Shown: positions 55,281 to 62,665, counted from the first letter of the stretch. The stretch is 64,000 nt of DNA from an uncultured Clostridia bacterium (GCA_945919375.1 CAMEJD010000001.1:62001-126000); one strand, 5' to 3'. Notes: a model not told the origin generated them from the letters alone. Translations and numbers: made by a program.

Positions 55281-56213
55281 TTATAGATCTCTACTTTCTT
55301 CCTTTTTGCTTATTTTTGTATTATTAATACTTAAAAGTTCTTGTTTTACATCTTTCAAGTACTTTAAAACACTTTTTGGTTTAGCACCTACCATTGCACA
55401 ATCTATATGATACATTATCTCCTTTCTTCCTTCATCGGAACGCATAAGTGCATCCAACTTCTTTTCGGCACTAGCCATTGACGTGTTTTTTCTTTGCCAA
55501 TTATTATATTCTTCTCTATCATATACCCAAAGTGTACGACTTAAAAGTTGAATATTAGTTAAGTTATCTGTGGAAAATGGCTCACCAATAGGTTTAAGTG
55601 CAGTAGAGTATAACACCTTTAATTCATATAAATTTGGCGCCAACCTATCTTGAATACTTCCAAAAGCGCTTATATCGGCCTGCTTTAATTTTTCCGGATT
55701 TAACTTATTCAAATCCAAATCATAACCAGCACGTCTTGCAAGTTCGGTCAAAAATAATCTCTTTGACCTGCCATTACATTCCCTAAATGGGTGCAAAACA
55801 TTCAATTCGTTTGAATAATAGGCAAAAAGGTCAACAAATTCATTTGGTGTAAGATTTTGTAGATAATTATCTTTTTTTAGATTGTCAAACAACTCTTTTA
55901 TGCCCTCATTTATGTTCTCAACATAATAAAATGTGTTTGAACCTTTTATCATATTGATTGTTCTAACCTTTCCTGCCCATGGATACAAATCGTCAAGCAA
56001 ATACTTGTGAATATAGCACAAGCCTTCAAAAGTCATTGGCAATTTTTGAATAATATTGTTTTTATATAAATCCAAAGCCTTTATTGATGTAACTTTGTAT
56101 TCTATATCAAGCATTTCATCTTTGTTAATTATGCCCAGTTTGTTATCTAAATATGGATGATTATCTTGTTCTTTTTCTGTATATTCATCATAATATAATC
56201 TATAGTTATCCAT
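55281..56213 (-). CDS. fic: Fic-domain protein (AMPylating toxin, class I)
   Basis: 310 residues. The Fic core spans ~60-170 with the catalytic motif HPFRECNGR (141-149). The canonical form is HPFREGNGR, so Cys146 replaces the Gly of the phosphate-binding loop; catalytic His141, acidic Glu145 and Arg149 are kept. Upstream TFEGLCYIHKYLLDDLYPWAGKVRTINMIKGSNTFYYVENI is the usual flap region. A C-terminal ~120-residue helical part follows. Fic toxins transfer AMP to targets such as topoisomerases. It overlaps the antitoxin gene by 8 bp. Confidence 0.93.
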   Translation of the reverse strand: MDNYRLYYDEYTEKEQDNHPYLDNKLGIINKDEMLDIEYKVTSIKALDLYKNNIIQKLPMTFEGLCYIHKYLLDDLYPWAGKVRTINMIKGSNTFYYVENINEGIKELFDNLKKDNYLQNLTPNEFVDLFAYYSNELNVLHPFRECNGRSKRLFLTELARRAGYDLDLNKLNPEKLKQADISAFGSIQDRLAPNLYELKVLYSTALKPIGEPFSTDNLTNIQLLSRTLWVYDREEYNNWQRKNTSMASAEKKLDALMRSDEGRKEIMYHIDCAMVGAKPKSVLKYLKDVKQELLSINNTKISKKEESRDL

Positions 56214-56412
56214 TTATGTTGTCCTTTTTATATTTAGATAAAATTTTTGCAACTTCTTCTTGGGCATTTTTTTTGCCATTTGCAATATCAATTAACGTTT
56301 GTTTATCTTGGTTTGTAAGTTTGTAGCCTTCAAGTTCCCAAGATTTGTCAATATGATTTATTACTTTTTGTAAATCAACTGACAATTCGTTTATTTGTTT
56401 TTGAATATCCAT
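56206..56412 (-). CDS. VbhA-like antitoxin of the Fic module
   Basis: 68 residues. SWELEG (24-29) matches the inhibitory motif [S/T]xxxE[G/N] that projects Glu (here Glu28) into the Fic ATP site and blocks AMP transfer. The rest (NQDKQTLIDIANGKKNAQEEVAKILSKYK) resembles the antitoxin_VbhA fold. It is directly upstream of fic, with overlapping ATGGATAA, the order expected for a class I Fic toxin-antitoxin pair. AAGGA precedes the ATG. Confidence 0.85.
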   Translation of the reverse strand: MDIQKQINELSVDLQKVINHIDKSWELEGYKLTNQDKQTLIDIANGKKNAQEEVAKILSKYKKDNING

Positions 56413-56420
56413 ATCTATCC

Positions 56421-56434
56421 TTCTATATATAGAA
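56421..56434. promoter_or_regulatory. Candidate operator of the Fic module
   Basis: TTCTATATATAGAA, a perfect 14-bp palindrome overlapping the -10 box of the module promoter; suggests autoregulation. Confidence 0.45.
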
Positions 56435-56459
56435 TATCATTATTCGTTAATTTAGTCAA
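56431..56459 (-). promoter_or_regulatory. Promoter of the antitoxin-fic operon
   Basis: TTGACT (56459-56454), 17 nt, TATTCT (56436-56431). Confidence 0.6.
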
Positions 56460-56501
56460 TATTGATAAAATATTTTTTACAATTTTGTATATGCTATTTG
56501 T

Positions 56502-57059
56502 ATGAAAAAAATTTTATTATATCTCAGTGCTTTTGTTCCGTTATATTTTTTAATTTTAATAAAAATAATAATTGACCTAATAAATGGTAATTTATCATGG
56601 AATTTTTTGAACACTATATCACTTGTTATGTTTTTAATTTTAATGATTTTGGGAATATTTGGAGCAAGTCAAGCAATTGCACATAAAAGCACAAAAACAA
56701 CAAAAATTGAGATAATTTCACAAAAAAACATAACAGAGAAATACTTTTTGGGGTATTTTTCTCTATTTGTGTTATTTGCGCTAACTTTTGAATTGGAAAA
56801 AATAAGTATGTTTGTTGTGTTTATATTTATTATTATATTGATTGGAATAGTTTACATAAAAAACAATTTATTTTATATTAACCCCTTCTTAAACATTTTG
56901 GGATATAATTTTTATCAAGTTGAATATATGAATTTGGAAACAAATCAAAAAAATAATGCAATCTTTTTTTATAAAGGCGATTTTGATATATCAAAAAAAT
57001 ACTGCTTATCAAAACTCTCTCACGAAAACTTTAATATGATAGAAAATTATGAAGAATAA
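56502..57059 (+). CDS. KwaA-like membrane protein (Kiwa anti-phage component homologue)
   Basis: 185 residues. Four hydrophobic segments: ~4-28, ~35-58, ~83-101 and ~102-122. A cytoplasmic C-terminal domain of ~60 residues follows (NPFLNILGYNFYQVEYMNLETNQKNNAIFFYKGD). The order LGYFSLFVL, GIVYIKNNLFYINPFLNILGYN resembles, from memory, KwaA, the membrane sensor of the Kiwa defence system. The usual partner KwaB is not next to it. There is no Shine-Dalgarno sequence (TATATG lies 8 nt before the ATG). It is divergent from the Fic module across 89 bp. Family assignment is moderate. Confidence 0.55.
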   Translation: MKKILLYLSAFVPLYFLILIKIIIDLINGNLSWNFLNTISLVMFLILMILGIFGASQAIAHKSTKTTKIEIISQKNITEKYFLGYFSLFVLFALTFELEKISMFVVFIFIIILIGIVYIKNNLFYINPFLNILGYNFYQVEYMNLETNQKNNAIFFYKGDFDISKKYCLSKLSHENFNMIENYEE

Positions 57060-57062
57060 AAG

Positions 57063-57090
57063 AAAAAAGGCAAAATACTTTGCCTTTTCT
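57063..57090. terminator. Bidirectional terminator between KwaA-like and DUF308 genes
   Basis: AAAAGGCAAA-atac-TTTGCCTTTT with flanking A and T runs. Confidence 0.85.
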
Positions 57091-57116
57091 ATACTTTTTT
57101 AATTATTTCTTATTTT

Positions 57117-57737
57117 TTATTTGCTGTCTTTGTTTTCATCGTCTGGATTTTCTATTTCAATAACATTATTTTCTTTTGCAAGCAAATCTTTGAAAGTCTT
57201 TCTTGTTTTCTTAATTTTTGCAGAAACAACAAATGTATCAATCAAATCAAGCACACCTTCCAAAATTAGTATTGTTCCCATTGAATATAACAAAACATTT
57301 TCAACCGATGGGCAACATACCAAAATAATTCCACAAACCATTATTACTAGTGCAATCAAAAAGTCAAACCACCAATATTTTGCACCATGCCTTCTGCAAT
57401 CAAATGACCATTGCATTGAGAACAAACTTTTAATAATGAATACAAGTCCAAATGTAAAACCAAGTACCCCACTGTTTATCAAATAATCAGCAGATGAGAA
57501 CAATACAATTCCCAAAGCAAAGTCTGCCATTCCCAAAATAAACCCAAATGGTTCAATTCCGTACATAAAGTAACTTATACATTTGATAAGTCCCATAACA
57601 AGGACTATACTTGCAAATAAATATACAATTGTTAACTTTGTAAAGTTTGGACATGCAATAAACAATATACCAATAATAATGCTCGCCAATGCTTCAATTA
57701 TTGAAATGGATTTTATTTTTCTAAAAAATTCCTTCAT
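57117..57737 (-). CDS. DUF308 (HdeD-like) membrane protein
   Basis: 206 residues from the ATG at 57737 (AAAGGAG upstream; 12-residue extension rejected). Six hydrophobic segments arranged as three DUF308 hairpin repeats (ALASIIIGILFIACPNFTKLTIVYLFASIVLVMGLIKCISYFMYG; DFALGIVLFSSADYLINSGVLGFTFGLVFIIKSL; LIALVIMVCGIILVCCPSVENVLLYSMGTILILEGVLDLIDTF). The acidic C-terminal tail is cytoplasmic. HdeD homologues are linked to acid stress in enterics. An ArsR-type operator lies ~120 bp upstream. Confidence 0.85.
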   Translation of the reverse strand: MKEFFRKIKSISIIEALASIIIGILFIACPNFTKLTIVYLFASIVLVMGLIKCISYFMYGIEPFGFILGMADFALGIVLFSSADYLINSGVLGFTFGLVFIIKSLFSMQWSFDCRRHGAKYWWFDFLIALVIMVCGIILVCCPSVENVLLYSMGTILILEGVLDLIDTFVVSAKIKKTRKTFKDLLAKENNVIEIENPDDENKDSK

Positions 57738-57855
57738 ATTTTCTCCTTTTAAATTATCGCAATGATTATACAATAGAATTTACAAAATACAAAGTAATTT
57801 TAAGACATGTTTTACAATTTTAAACATAATGTGCAAAATTGTTTAATAACATAGA

Positions 57856-57871
57856 TTGAACATCTATTCAA
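57856..57871. promoter_or_regulatory. ArsR/SmtB-type operator, site B
   Basis: TTGAACATCTATTCAA, identical to site A (reverse orientation TTGAACAAATATTCAA) at 14 of 16 positions and, with flanks, 18 of 20. Minus-strand TTGAAT-17-TATTAA overlaps it as a possible DUF308 promoter; a second, TTGTAT-16-TATAAT, lies nearer the gene. Confidence 0.6.
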
Positions 57872-57878
57872 CTGTAAT

Positions 57879-58385
57879 CTATAACAAAGATAATTCATCA
57901 TCATTTACATTTTCAACAATTTTAAACTTATGTGACAGCATATGCATATTTTGGTCAAACTTGCACTTTCCAACAAATTTCTCTTTTGCCAAAAAGTATT
58001 TAATCCAAAGTTTGTCATCTTCCAACATTCTTTCAACAGGAATATTATTTTCGTCATACCAATTTGGCAACATTTCTTCCGTTTCTTTAATCTCTCCAAC
58101 ATAGTCCGAACAAGTGTAGATATGAACAAACATATTCACATGTTCACCTTTATACCAAACATCAAAAGCAATTTTCCCGACCATTACATAATCAATCGGA
58201 GTTACGCCAATTTCTTCTTGAGTTTCTCTTACCATTGCTTGGTCAATGGTTTCACCAAAGTCTTGTTTCCCTCCAATTCCATTCAATGTCCCTTTTGCAA
58301 AACCCCTTTTCTTCTCACCAAGCAAGATTTTGCCTTCTTTTTGTATCAAAAGAAGGGTTGAGTTGATTGTTCTTAAATTTTCCAT
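57879..58385 (-). CDS. NUDIX hydrolase (MutT/MTH1-like)
   Basis: 168 residues. The Nudix box GGKQDFGETIDQAMVRETQEEIGV fits GX5EX7REUXEEXGU exactly. The preceding GTLNGIGGK resembles MTH1-type 8-oxo-dGTP diphosphatases (WNGFGGK), so nucleotide-pool sanitation is the likely role; other nucleoside diphosphate derivatives are possible. AAGGAT precedes the ATG. Confidence 0.92.
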   Translation of the reverse strand: MENLRTINSTLLLIQKEGKILLGEKKRGFAKGTLNGIGGKQDFGETIDQAMVRETQEEIGVTPIDYVMVGKIAFDVWYKGEHVNMFVHIYTCSDYVGEIKETEEMLPNWYDENNIPVERMLEDDKLWIKYFLAKEKFVGKCKFDQNMHMLSHKFKIVENVNDDELSLL

Positions 58386-58535
58386 ATTTTCATCCTTTTA
58401 AATTTTATTTGACTGTTAATAAAAAAAAATGACAAAATAAATACAGCCAAAAATTATTTTGCTTATTATTTTGCCATTCTAAAGAATTACTTCTCCAAAA
58501 ATCCAATAACCGGAATGGTCGAAATGGTTATAATT
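58386..58535 (-). promoter_or_regulatory. Leader region of the NUDIX gene
   Basis: About 145 nt between the predicted start site and the ATG. It contains a 10-bp stem GGCAAAATAA / TTATTTTGTC (one G-U) with a ~26-nt loop, and AACC/GGTT near the 5' end. Function unknown. Confidence 0.3.
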
Positions 58536-58564
58536 ATGGTACAATAAAATGAATAAATTGTCAA
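58536..58564 (-). promoter_or_regulatory. Promoter of the NUDIX gene
   Basis: TTGACA (58564-58559), 17 nt, TACCAT (58541-58536). Confidence 0.55.
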
Positions 58565-58877
58565 TAGTTAATTAATTATTTTGATATGATAAAATTAATC
58601 GCAAAGTGTTGTTTTTGATGTCAATATTTCGACAATTACTATAATTGTATTCATATGTTTAATATTTGTTGAATTTGAATATCTTTATTTAGTTGTTTAC
58701 AAATAAAAAATCTCCAAAAGAAATTAATTCTTCTTTATGGAAAAATTTATTTTTTATTAATTATAATAAGATTATTTAAAATTTTTATTAAATTTTAATA
58801 TTTAATACTTAAAATCCAAAAATGATATTTTTAGATATGAATTTAACTAATAAATAATGTGAATATTCCCACAACAC
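58565..58877. other. Extremely AT-rich intergenic stretch
   Basis: About 310 bp of A/T runs between the NUDIX promoter and the tmRNA terminator region. No ORF with a ribosome binding site and no RNA gene was recognised. One plus-strand TATAAT (ACTATAATTG near 58640) has no following gene. Confidence 0.5.
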
Positions 58878-58946
58878 ATATTGTTTTTGCAAAATATCAT
58901 TGCAAAACAATGTCATTTGCAAAACAAATTTCATTCCTGTTAGGAA
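58878..58946. repeat. Array of four small adjacent stem-loops downstream of ssrA
   Basis: ATATT...AATAT (58878-58897), CATTG-caaaa-CAATG (58898-58912), ATTTG-caaaa-CAAAT (58915-58929) and TTCCT-gtt-AGGAA (58934-58946). The second and third share the loop and look like diverged copies. Confidence 0.45.
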
Positions 58947-58956
58947 ATATCATTGT

Positions 58957-58999
58957 AAACAAAAAGAAAAGCATAAAATAGTAGCTTTTCTTTTTGTTT
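58957..58999 (-). terminator. tmRNA terminator
   Basis: AAACAAAAAGAAAAGC-tactattttat-GCTTTTCTTTTTGTTT, a 16-bp perfect stem starting 4 nt after the tmRNA CCA end. Confidence 0.8.
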
Positions 59000-59002
59000 G
59001 TT

Positions 59003-59349
59003 TGGTGGAGACGGCGAGAGTTGAACTCGCGTCCGAAAAGAATAAAGTGGATTTTTCTACATGTTTATTTTGTGATTTGGTTTAACTTAAAAAACTTGCA
59101 CAAACACAATTTCTTTAAGCGAGTCAAAAATAAGATTGAAAGTTTGACACCTTTCAAAATTTTGTGTCTATCCTATCTAATAAACTCGACACACATTTAT
59201 TAGATTGCTAATTGCACTTAGGCAGCCATAGCAACGGCATTATTATTGTTTGCGTTTAAGCATTTCTTTGTTCTTTTAGGTATTGCAAAGAAAAATACCA
59301 CATGCTTTGCGTCCAGTTTATCACTCCCCGTCAAATCCGGAACGTCCCC
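59003..59349 (-). ncRNA. ssrA: Transfer-messenger RNA (tmRNA)
   Basis: The 5' end GGGGACGTTCCGGATTTGACGG and the 3' end GTTCAACTCTCGCCGTCTCCACCA form the tRNA-Ala-like domain; GGGGACG pairs with CGTCTCC (one G-U) and CCA is encoded. Length about 347 nt. The internal reading frame encodes the tag ANNNNAVAMAA (59253-59218). tmRNA rescues stalled ribosomes with SmpB and tags the products for proteolysis. smpB and rnr, its protein partners, lie immediately upstream on the same strand. Confidence 0.97.
59218..59253 (-). other. tmRNA proteolysis-tag reading frame
   Basis: GCA-AAC-AAT-AAT-AAT-GCC-GTT-GCT-ATG-GCT-GCC-TAA gives ANNNNAVAMAA. The end AMAA replaces the frequent ALAA but keeps a hydrophobic residue plus Ala-Ala for ClpXP recognition. 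The resume codon is inferred from similarity to the E. coli GCA-AAC context. Confidence 0.85.
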
Positions 59350-59367
59350 AAATGTAAACGCATATAC

Positions 59368-59396
59368 AATATATAATTTTATTATTATTTTGTCAA
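59368..59396 (-). promoter_or_regulatory. ssrA promoter
   Basis: TTGACA (59396-59391), 17 nt, TATATT (59373-59368). It gives a precursor start ~12 nt upstream of the mature 5' end. Confidence 0.75.
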
Positions 59397-59400
59397 CATG

Positions 59401-59856
59401 CTAAATATACCTGATTTCTCTTTCCATTGCTCGTTTTATGTCGTTATTTTTTAATGTATCTTTTTTATCATAAAGTTTTTTACCTTTTCCAAGACCTATT
59501 TCAATTTTAACAAGGCCATTCTTTAAAATCACTTTAAGTGGTACAAGCGCATTACCTTTTATTATGGTTTGCTTTTGTAGTTTGTCAATCTCTTGTCTAT
59601 TTAACAACAATTTTCTATTTCTATTTTGATCGGGAATATAACTTGTTGTTTTTTCATAAGGTTTAATAAAAGCATTTTTTAGCCATACTTCATTATTTTT
59701 TATTGTAATAAACGAATCATTTATATTTATTCCACCATTTCTAACCGACTTAACTTCACTGCCCAAAAGTACAATTCCCGCAGTATATGTTTGTGAAATA
59801 AAATAATTATGGTACGCTTTTTTGTTGTTGCTAATTATTTTTTCGCCATCAGCCAT
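59401..59856 (-). CDS. smpB: SsrA-binding protein SmpB
   Basis: 151 residues: NKKAYHNYFISQTYTAGIVLLGSEVKSVRNGGININDSFITIKNNEVWLKNAFIKPYE, then KLYDKKDTLKNNDIKRAMEREI. It binds the tRNA-like domain of tmRNA and delivers it to the stalled A site. It is 12 nt after rnr and directly upstream of the ssrA promoter. AGGAG precedes the ATG. Confidence 0.97.
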   Translation of the reverse strand: MADGEKIISNNKKAYHNYFISQTYTAGIVLLGSEVKSVRNGGININDSFITIKNNEVWLKNAFIKPYEKTTSYIPDQNRNRKLLLNRQEIDKLQKQTIIKGNALVPLKVILKNGLVKIEIGLGKGKKLYDKKDTLKNNDIKRAMEREIRYI

Positions 59857-59868
59857 ATTACTCTCCTT

Positions 59869-61959
59869 TTAAACAAGTTCAAAATCAACTTTTCTATCAA
59901 ACACATTTGCATTAACAACTTTTATTTTTACCTTGTCACCCAAACTATAAACATGAGCATTACCTTTTAATTTTAAAGATTTTTCCATATATAAATAGCT
60001 ATCTTGTGGCAAGTTTTCAATTTTAACAAGACCTTCAACAGTGTTTTCAAGTTCCACATATATACCATAATTTTGCACACCTGAGATTATGCCTTCAAAT
60101 TCTTCTCCTATATGGTCTTTTATATAAACTGCTTTGAACAAATCATCAACATCTCTTTCTGCTTCATCGGCATTCTTTTCCATTTCGCTTGACCTAAAAG
60201 ATGAGTCTAACACAAAATCGGAAAGTTCAAGTTTTCTATTTTTGCTAACTTTTTTGTGCAAATATTCTTTTATTATCCTATGAATAGTAAGGTCGGGATA
60301 TCTTCTTATTGGCGAAGTGAAATGACAATAATCTTCAAGAGCAAGTCCAAAATGCCCAAGTGGTTCATCAAGATATCTTGCTTTTTGTAAAGAACGCAAA
60401 ACAACTTTGTTCAATGTTTCACTATAATCTTTATCTTTTGTTTTTTCTAGTATGCTTTGCAAAAATTGTGGAGTGACATCTGTAACTTCATCAGTTTCTA
60501 TCCCCAAATTTTTCAAGAATGCACAAACACTTTTTATCTTGTCCAACACTGGCTTTTCATGTACACGATAAACGAATGGAACATCTTTTAACTTGTAATG
60601 CTTTGCAACAGTTTCGTTGGCAACCACCATAAAATTTTCAATAAGCCTGTGCGCATCATTCCTTTCTCTTTTCTTGACAAAACTAACATTATAGTTTTCA
60701 TCAACAGCGATTTCGGGTTCTGCAATATTCAAATCAAGCATTCCAGCATCTTTTCTTCTTTGTTCCAATATTTTGGATAGTTTGTTCATTTCAAGCAAAA
60801 TGTCTTTAATATCTTTGAGTTTATTGCTTTCATTTTCATCACCGCAAAGAACTTGATAAACTTGGTCATAAGTTAATCTATGGCAAGAACAAATAACACT
60901 TTCATATATATCGTGAGAAACAATTTCACCTTGCTTATTTATCTCCATTTCACAAGTAAGTGTCAATCTGTCAACACCTTCATTAAGCGAACATATACCA
61001 TTTGACAATTCTTTTGGAAGCATTGGTAAAACCATATTTGGGAAATATACACTTGTTCCACGAGTGTATGCTTCTTTGTCGAGTTCTGTGTTATATTTTA
61101 CATAGTTACCGACATCCGCTATATGCACGCCAAGTAAATAGTTTTCGCCTTTCATATCCAAAGATACTGCATCATCAAAATCCCTTGAATCAGCACCATC
61201 TATTGTAAATATTTTTTTGTTTCTCAAATCAACTCTATTAACATAGTCATTAAGTTGCAATCTTTGTGGAATTGCCCTTGCTTCACTCATTACACTGTTT
61301 GGAAATTCTTCATAAAGTTTATGCTCACGAATTATACCAAGTTCCAAACTGGCAATATCATCACTCTCACCTAACACTTCAACAACTTCACCCGAGAGTT
61401 TGTCTGTATTGTTTTTATTTAATTTTACAACAACCCTATAACCCTGTTTTGCGCCCTTTGTCATATTTTGTGGCACAAAAATATCTTTTGATAATTTTTT
61501 ATTATCTGGGATAACAAATGCATTTTTTTTGTTTACATAAGTTATTGTTCCAACAATAGTTTTATTTGTATTTTCCAAAATTGAAACGACTTCACATTCT
61601 GTTACTTCTTCTGTTTGTTCAAGAATTTTTGCAAGAACTAAATCTCCGTCCATTGCACCATTCAATTTTTTGGGAGCAATAAAAAAGTCTGGCAAAGTTC
61701 TATCTTGTGGCACTAAAAATGCATATCCTTTACTGTTGCCAATAACCTTACCTTTTATAAGTTTTTTATCTTCACCTGTGATTTTAAATTCACCCTTTCT
61801 CTTTTCAAAAATCTCTCCACGAGCAAGCATTGAGTTTATTACACTTTTTATTTCTTTTGGTGTTTTTGTAAATCTTCCAGCAAAAAATAAAATCATATCA
61901 TCCTTGCTTTTGAATTTGATTTTGCTTGTTTTTAAAAATTCCAATATTTTTTGTTTCAT
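59869..61959 (-). CDS. rnr: Ribonuclease R
   Basis: 696 residues from the ATG at 61959 (MKQKILEFLKTSKIKFKSKDD). The 28-residue track extension is rejected because the promoter lies within it. Domains in order: winged-helix RNase II N-terminal, two cold-shock domains (~65-215), the RNB exonuclease with catalytic aspartates (TIDGADSRDFDDAVSLD), and a C-terminal S1 domain (EEFEGIISGVQNYGIYVELENTVEGLVKIENL). There is no Lys-rich tail. RNase R degrades structured and non-stop mRNAs with tmRNA-SmpB. No Shine-Dalgarno sequence. Confidence 0.96.
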   Translation of the reverse strand: MKQKILEFLKTSKIKFKSKDDMILFFAGRFTKTPKEIKSVINSMLARGEIFEKRKGEFKITGEDKKLIKGKVIGNSKGYAFLVPQDRTLPDFFIAPKKLNGAMDGDLVLAKILEQTEEVTECEVVSILENTNKTIVGTITYVNKKNAFVIPDNKKLSKDIFVPQNMTKGAKQGYRVVVKLNKNNTDKLSGEVVEVLGESDDIASLELGIIREHKLYEEFPNSVMSEARAIPQRLQLNDYVNRVDLRNKKIFTIDGADSRDFDDAVSLDMKGENYLLGVHIADVGNYVKYNTELDKEAYTRGTSVYFPNMVLPMLPKELSNGICSLNEGVDRLTLTCEMEINKQGEIVSHDIYESVICSCHRLTYDQVYQVLCGDENESNKLKDIKDILLEMNKLSKILEQRRKDAGMLDLNIAEPEIAVDENYNVSFVKKRERNDAHRLIENFMVVANETVAKHYKLKDVPFVYRVHEKPVLDKIKSVCAFLKNLGIETDEVTDVTPQFLQSILEKTKDKDYSETLNKVVLRSLQKARYLDEPLGHFGLALEDYCHFTSPIRRYPDLTIHRIIKEYLHKKVSKNRKLELSDFVLDSSFRSSEMEKNADEAERDVDDLFKAVYIKDHIGEEFEGIISGVQNYGIYVELENTVEGLVKIENLPQDSYLYMEKSLKLKGNAHVYSLGDKVKIKVVNANVFDRKVDFELV

Positions 61960-61965
61960 AGTGTC

Positions 61966-61994
61966 AGTATAATATTTTTTGTATAAAAAATCAA
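61966..61994 (-). promoter_or_regulatory. rnr promoter, leaderless type
   Basis: TTGATT (61994-61989), 17 nt, TATACT (61971-61966), then only 6 nt to the ATG, placing +1 at the start codon. Confidence 0.7.
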
Positions 61995-62100
61995 ATGAGT
62001 ACAAAAAATAATCAATGAGCATACAAAATTTTACATAAAACACTTTATTTTTTTCAATAAATTTGCTAAAATATCTGACGTAAAGAAAAAGGAGAAAATT

Positions 62101-62445
62101 ATGGCTGAAACAAAAAGTAAATCTACTTCAAGTAGCAAAAGTAGTTCATCAAAAAGTACTACAAAAACAAAAAGAACAAGAACTGTTTGGGGACTTAACA
62201 AAATAAGTTTTTGGACAATTGGCGCAATGGCAATATTGTACCTTGTTGCATCAATACTTGCATTGTGTGGAGTAAACCTTAAAATAGTTCAAGCATTACA
62301 AGGATTCGCAACTGCAATTGCAATTTGTATTGTTGCTTACCTTGCTTGGAAATATGTTAGGTCAAAACAAGCAGTTTGGAAAGTTTTGTATTTCGTACTC
62401 TTGTTAGTTGTACTTCTTGGAATTATTCTTCCACTTGTTGTTTAA
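62101..62445 (+). CDS. Small membrane protein with Ser/Thr/Lys-rich N-terminal tail
   Basis: 114 residues. Residues 2-30 are low complexity (ETKSKSTSSSKSSSSKSTTKTKRTR), then three hydrophobic segments (WTIGAMAILYLVASILALCG; IVQALQGFATAIAICIVAYLAW; VLYFVLLLVVLLGIILPLVV). AAGGAG precedes the ATG, and TTTATT-17-TAAAAT lies upstream. It is divergent from rnr. No family recognised. Confidence 0.75.
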   Translation: MAETKSKSTSSSKSSSSKSTTKTKRTRTVWGLNKISFWTIGAMAILYLVASILALCGVNLKIVQALQGFATAIAICIVAYLAWKYVRSKQAVWKVLYFVLLLVVLLGIILPLVV

Positions 62446-62451
62446 TAAAAC

Positions 62452-62484
62452 AAAAAATTTGGACATTTTTGTCCAAATTTTTTT
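62452..62484 (+). terminator. Terminator of the small membrane protein
   Basis: AAAAATTTGGAC-attttt-GTCCAAATTTTTT. Confidence 0.88.
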
Positions 62485-62495
62485 GTCACACTTTG

Positions 62496-62524
62496 TTTAC
62501 TTTGAGGTTTTTGTAAGGTATCAT
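62496..62524 (+). promoter_or_regulatory. Promoter of the candidate small RNA
   Basis: TTTACT (62496-62501), 17 nt, TATCAT (62519-62524), located between two terminators. Confidence 0.5.
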
Positions 62525-62579
62525 ATCTACGAAACAGGGAAATCTGTTTCAATTCATATCTTTTCATATCCTTATTTTA

Positions 62580-62663
62580 TAACAAAACGAAAACAATTTT
62601 TATACCATTTATCCTTTAAGTTTATTGCAAAACTCTTTTATATGCATTTTATTCGTTTTGTTA
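62580..62663. repeat. 12-bp perfect inverted repeat
   Basis: TAACAAAACGAA ... TTCGTTTTGTTA enclosing 60 bp. Read here as the long stem of the candidate RNA; the alternative is the ends of a tiny non-autonomous element (84 bp). Confidence 0.55.
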
Positions 62664-62665
62664 GC

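Noticed and set aside
61002-61514. Plus-strand ORFs inside rnr
   Set aside because: Antisense shadows without ribosome binding sites.
61960-62043. 28-residue N-terminal extension of RNase R
   Set aside because: The region contains the TTGATT-17-TATACT promoter and the family start is at MKQKILEFLK.
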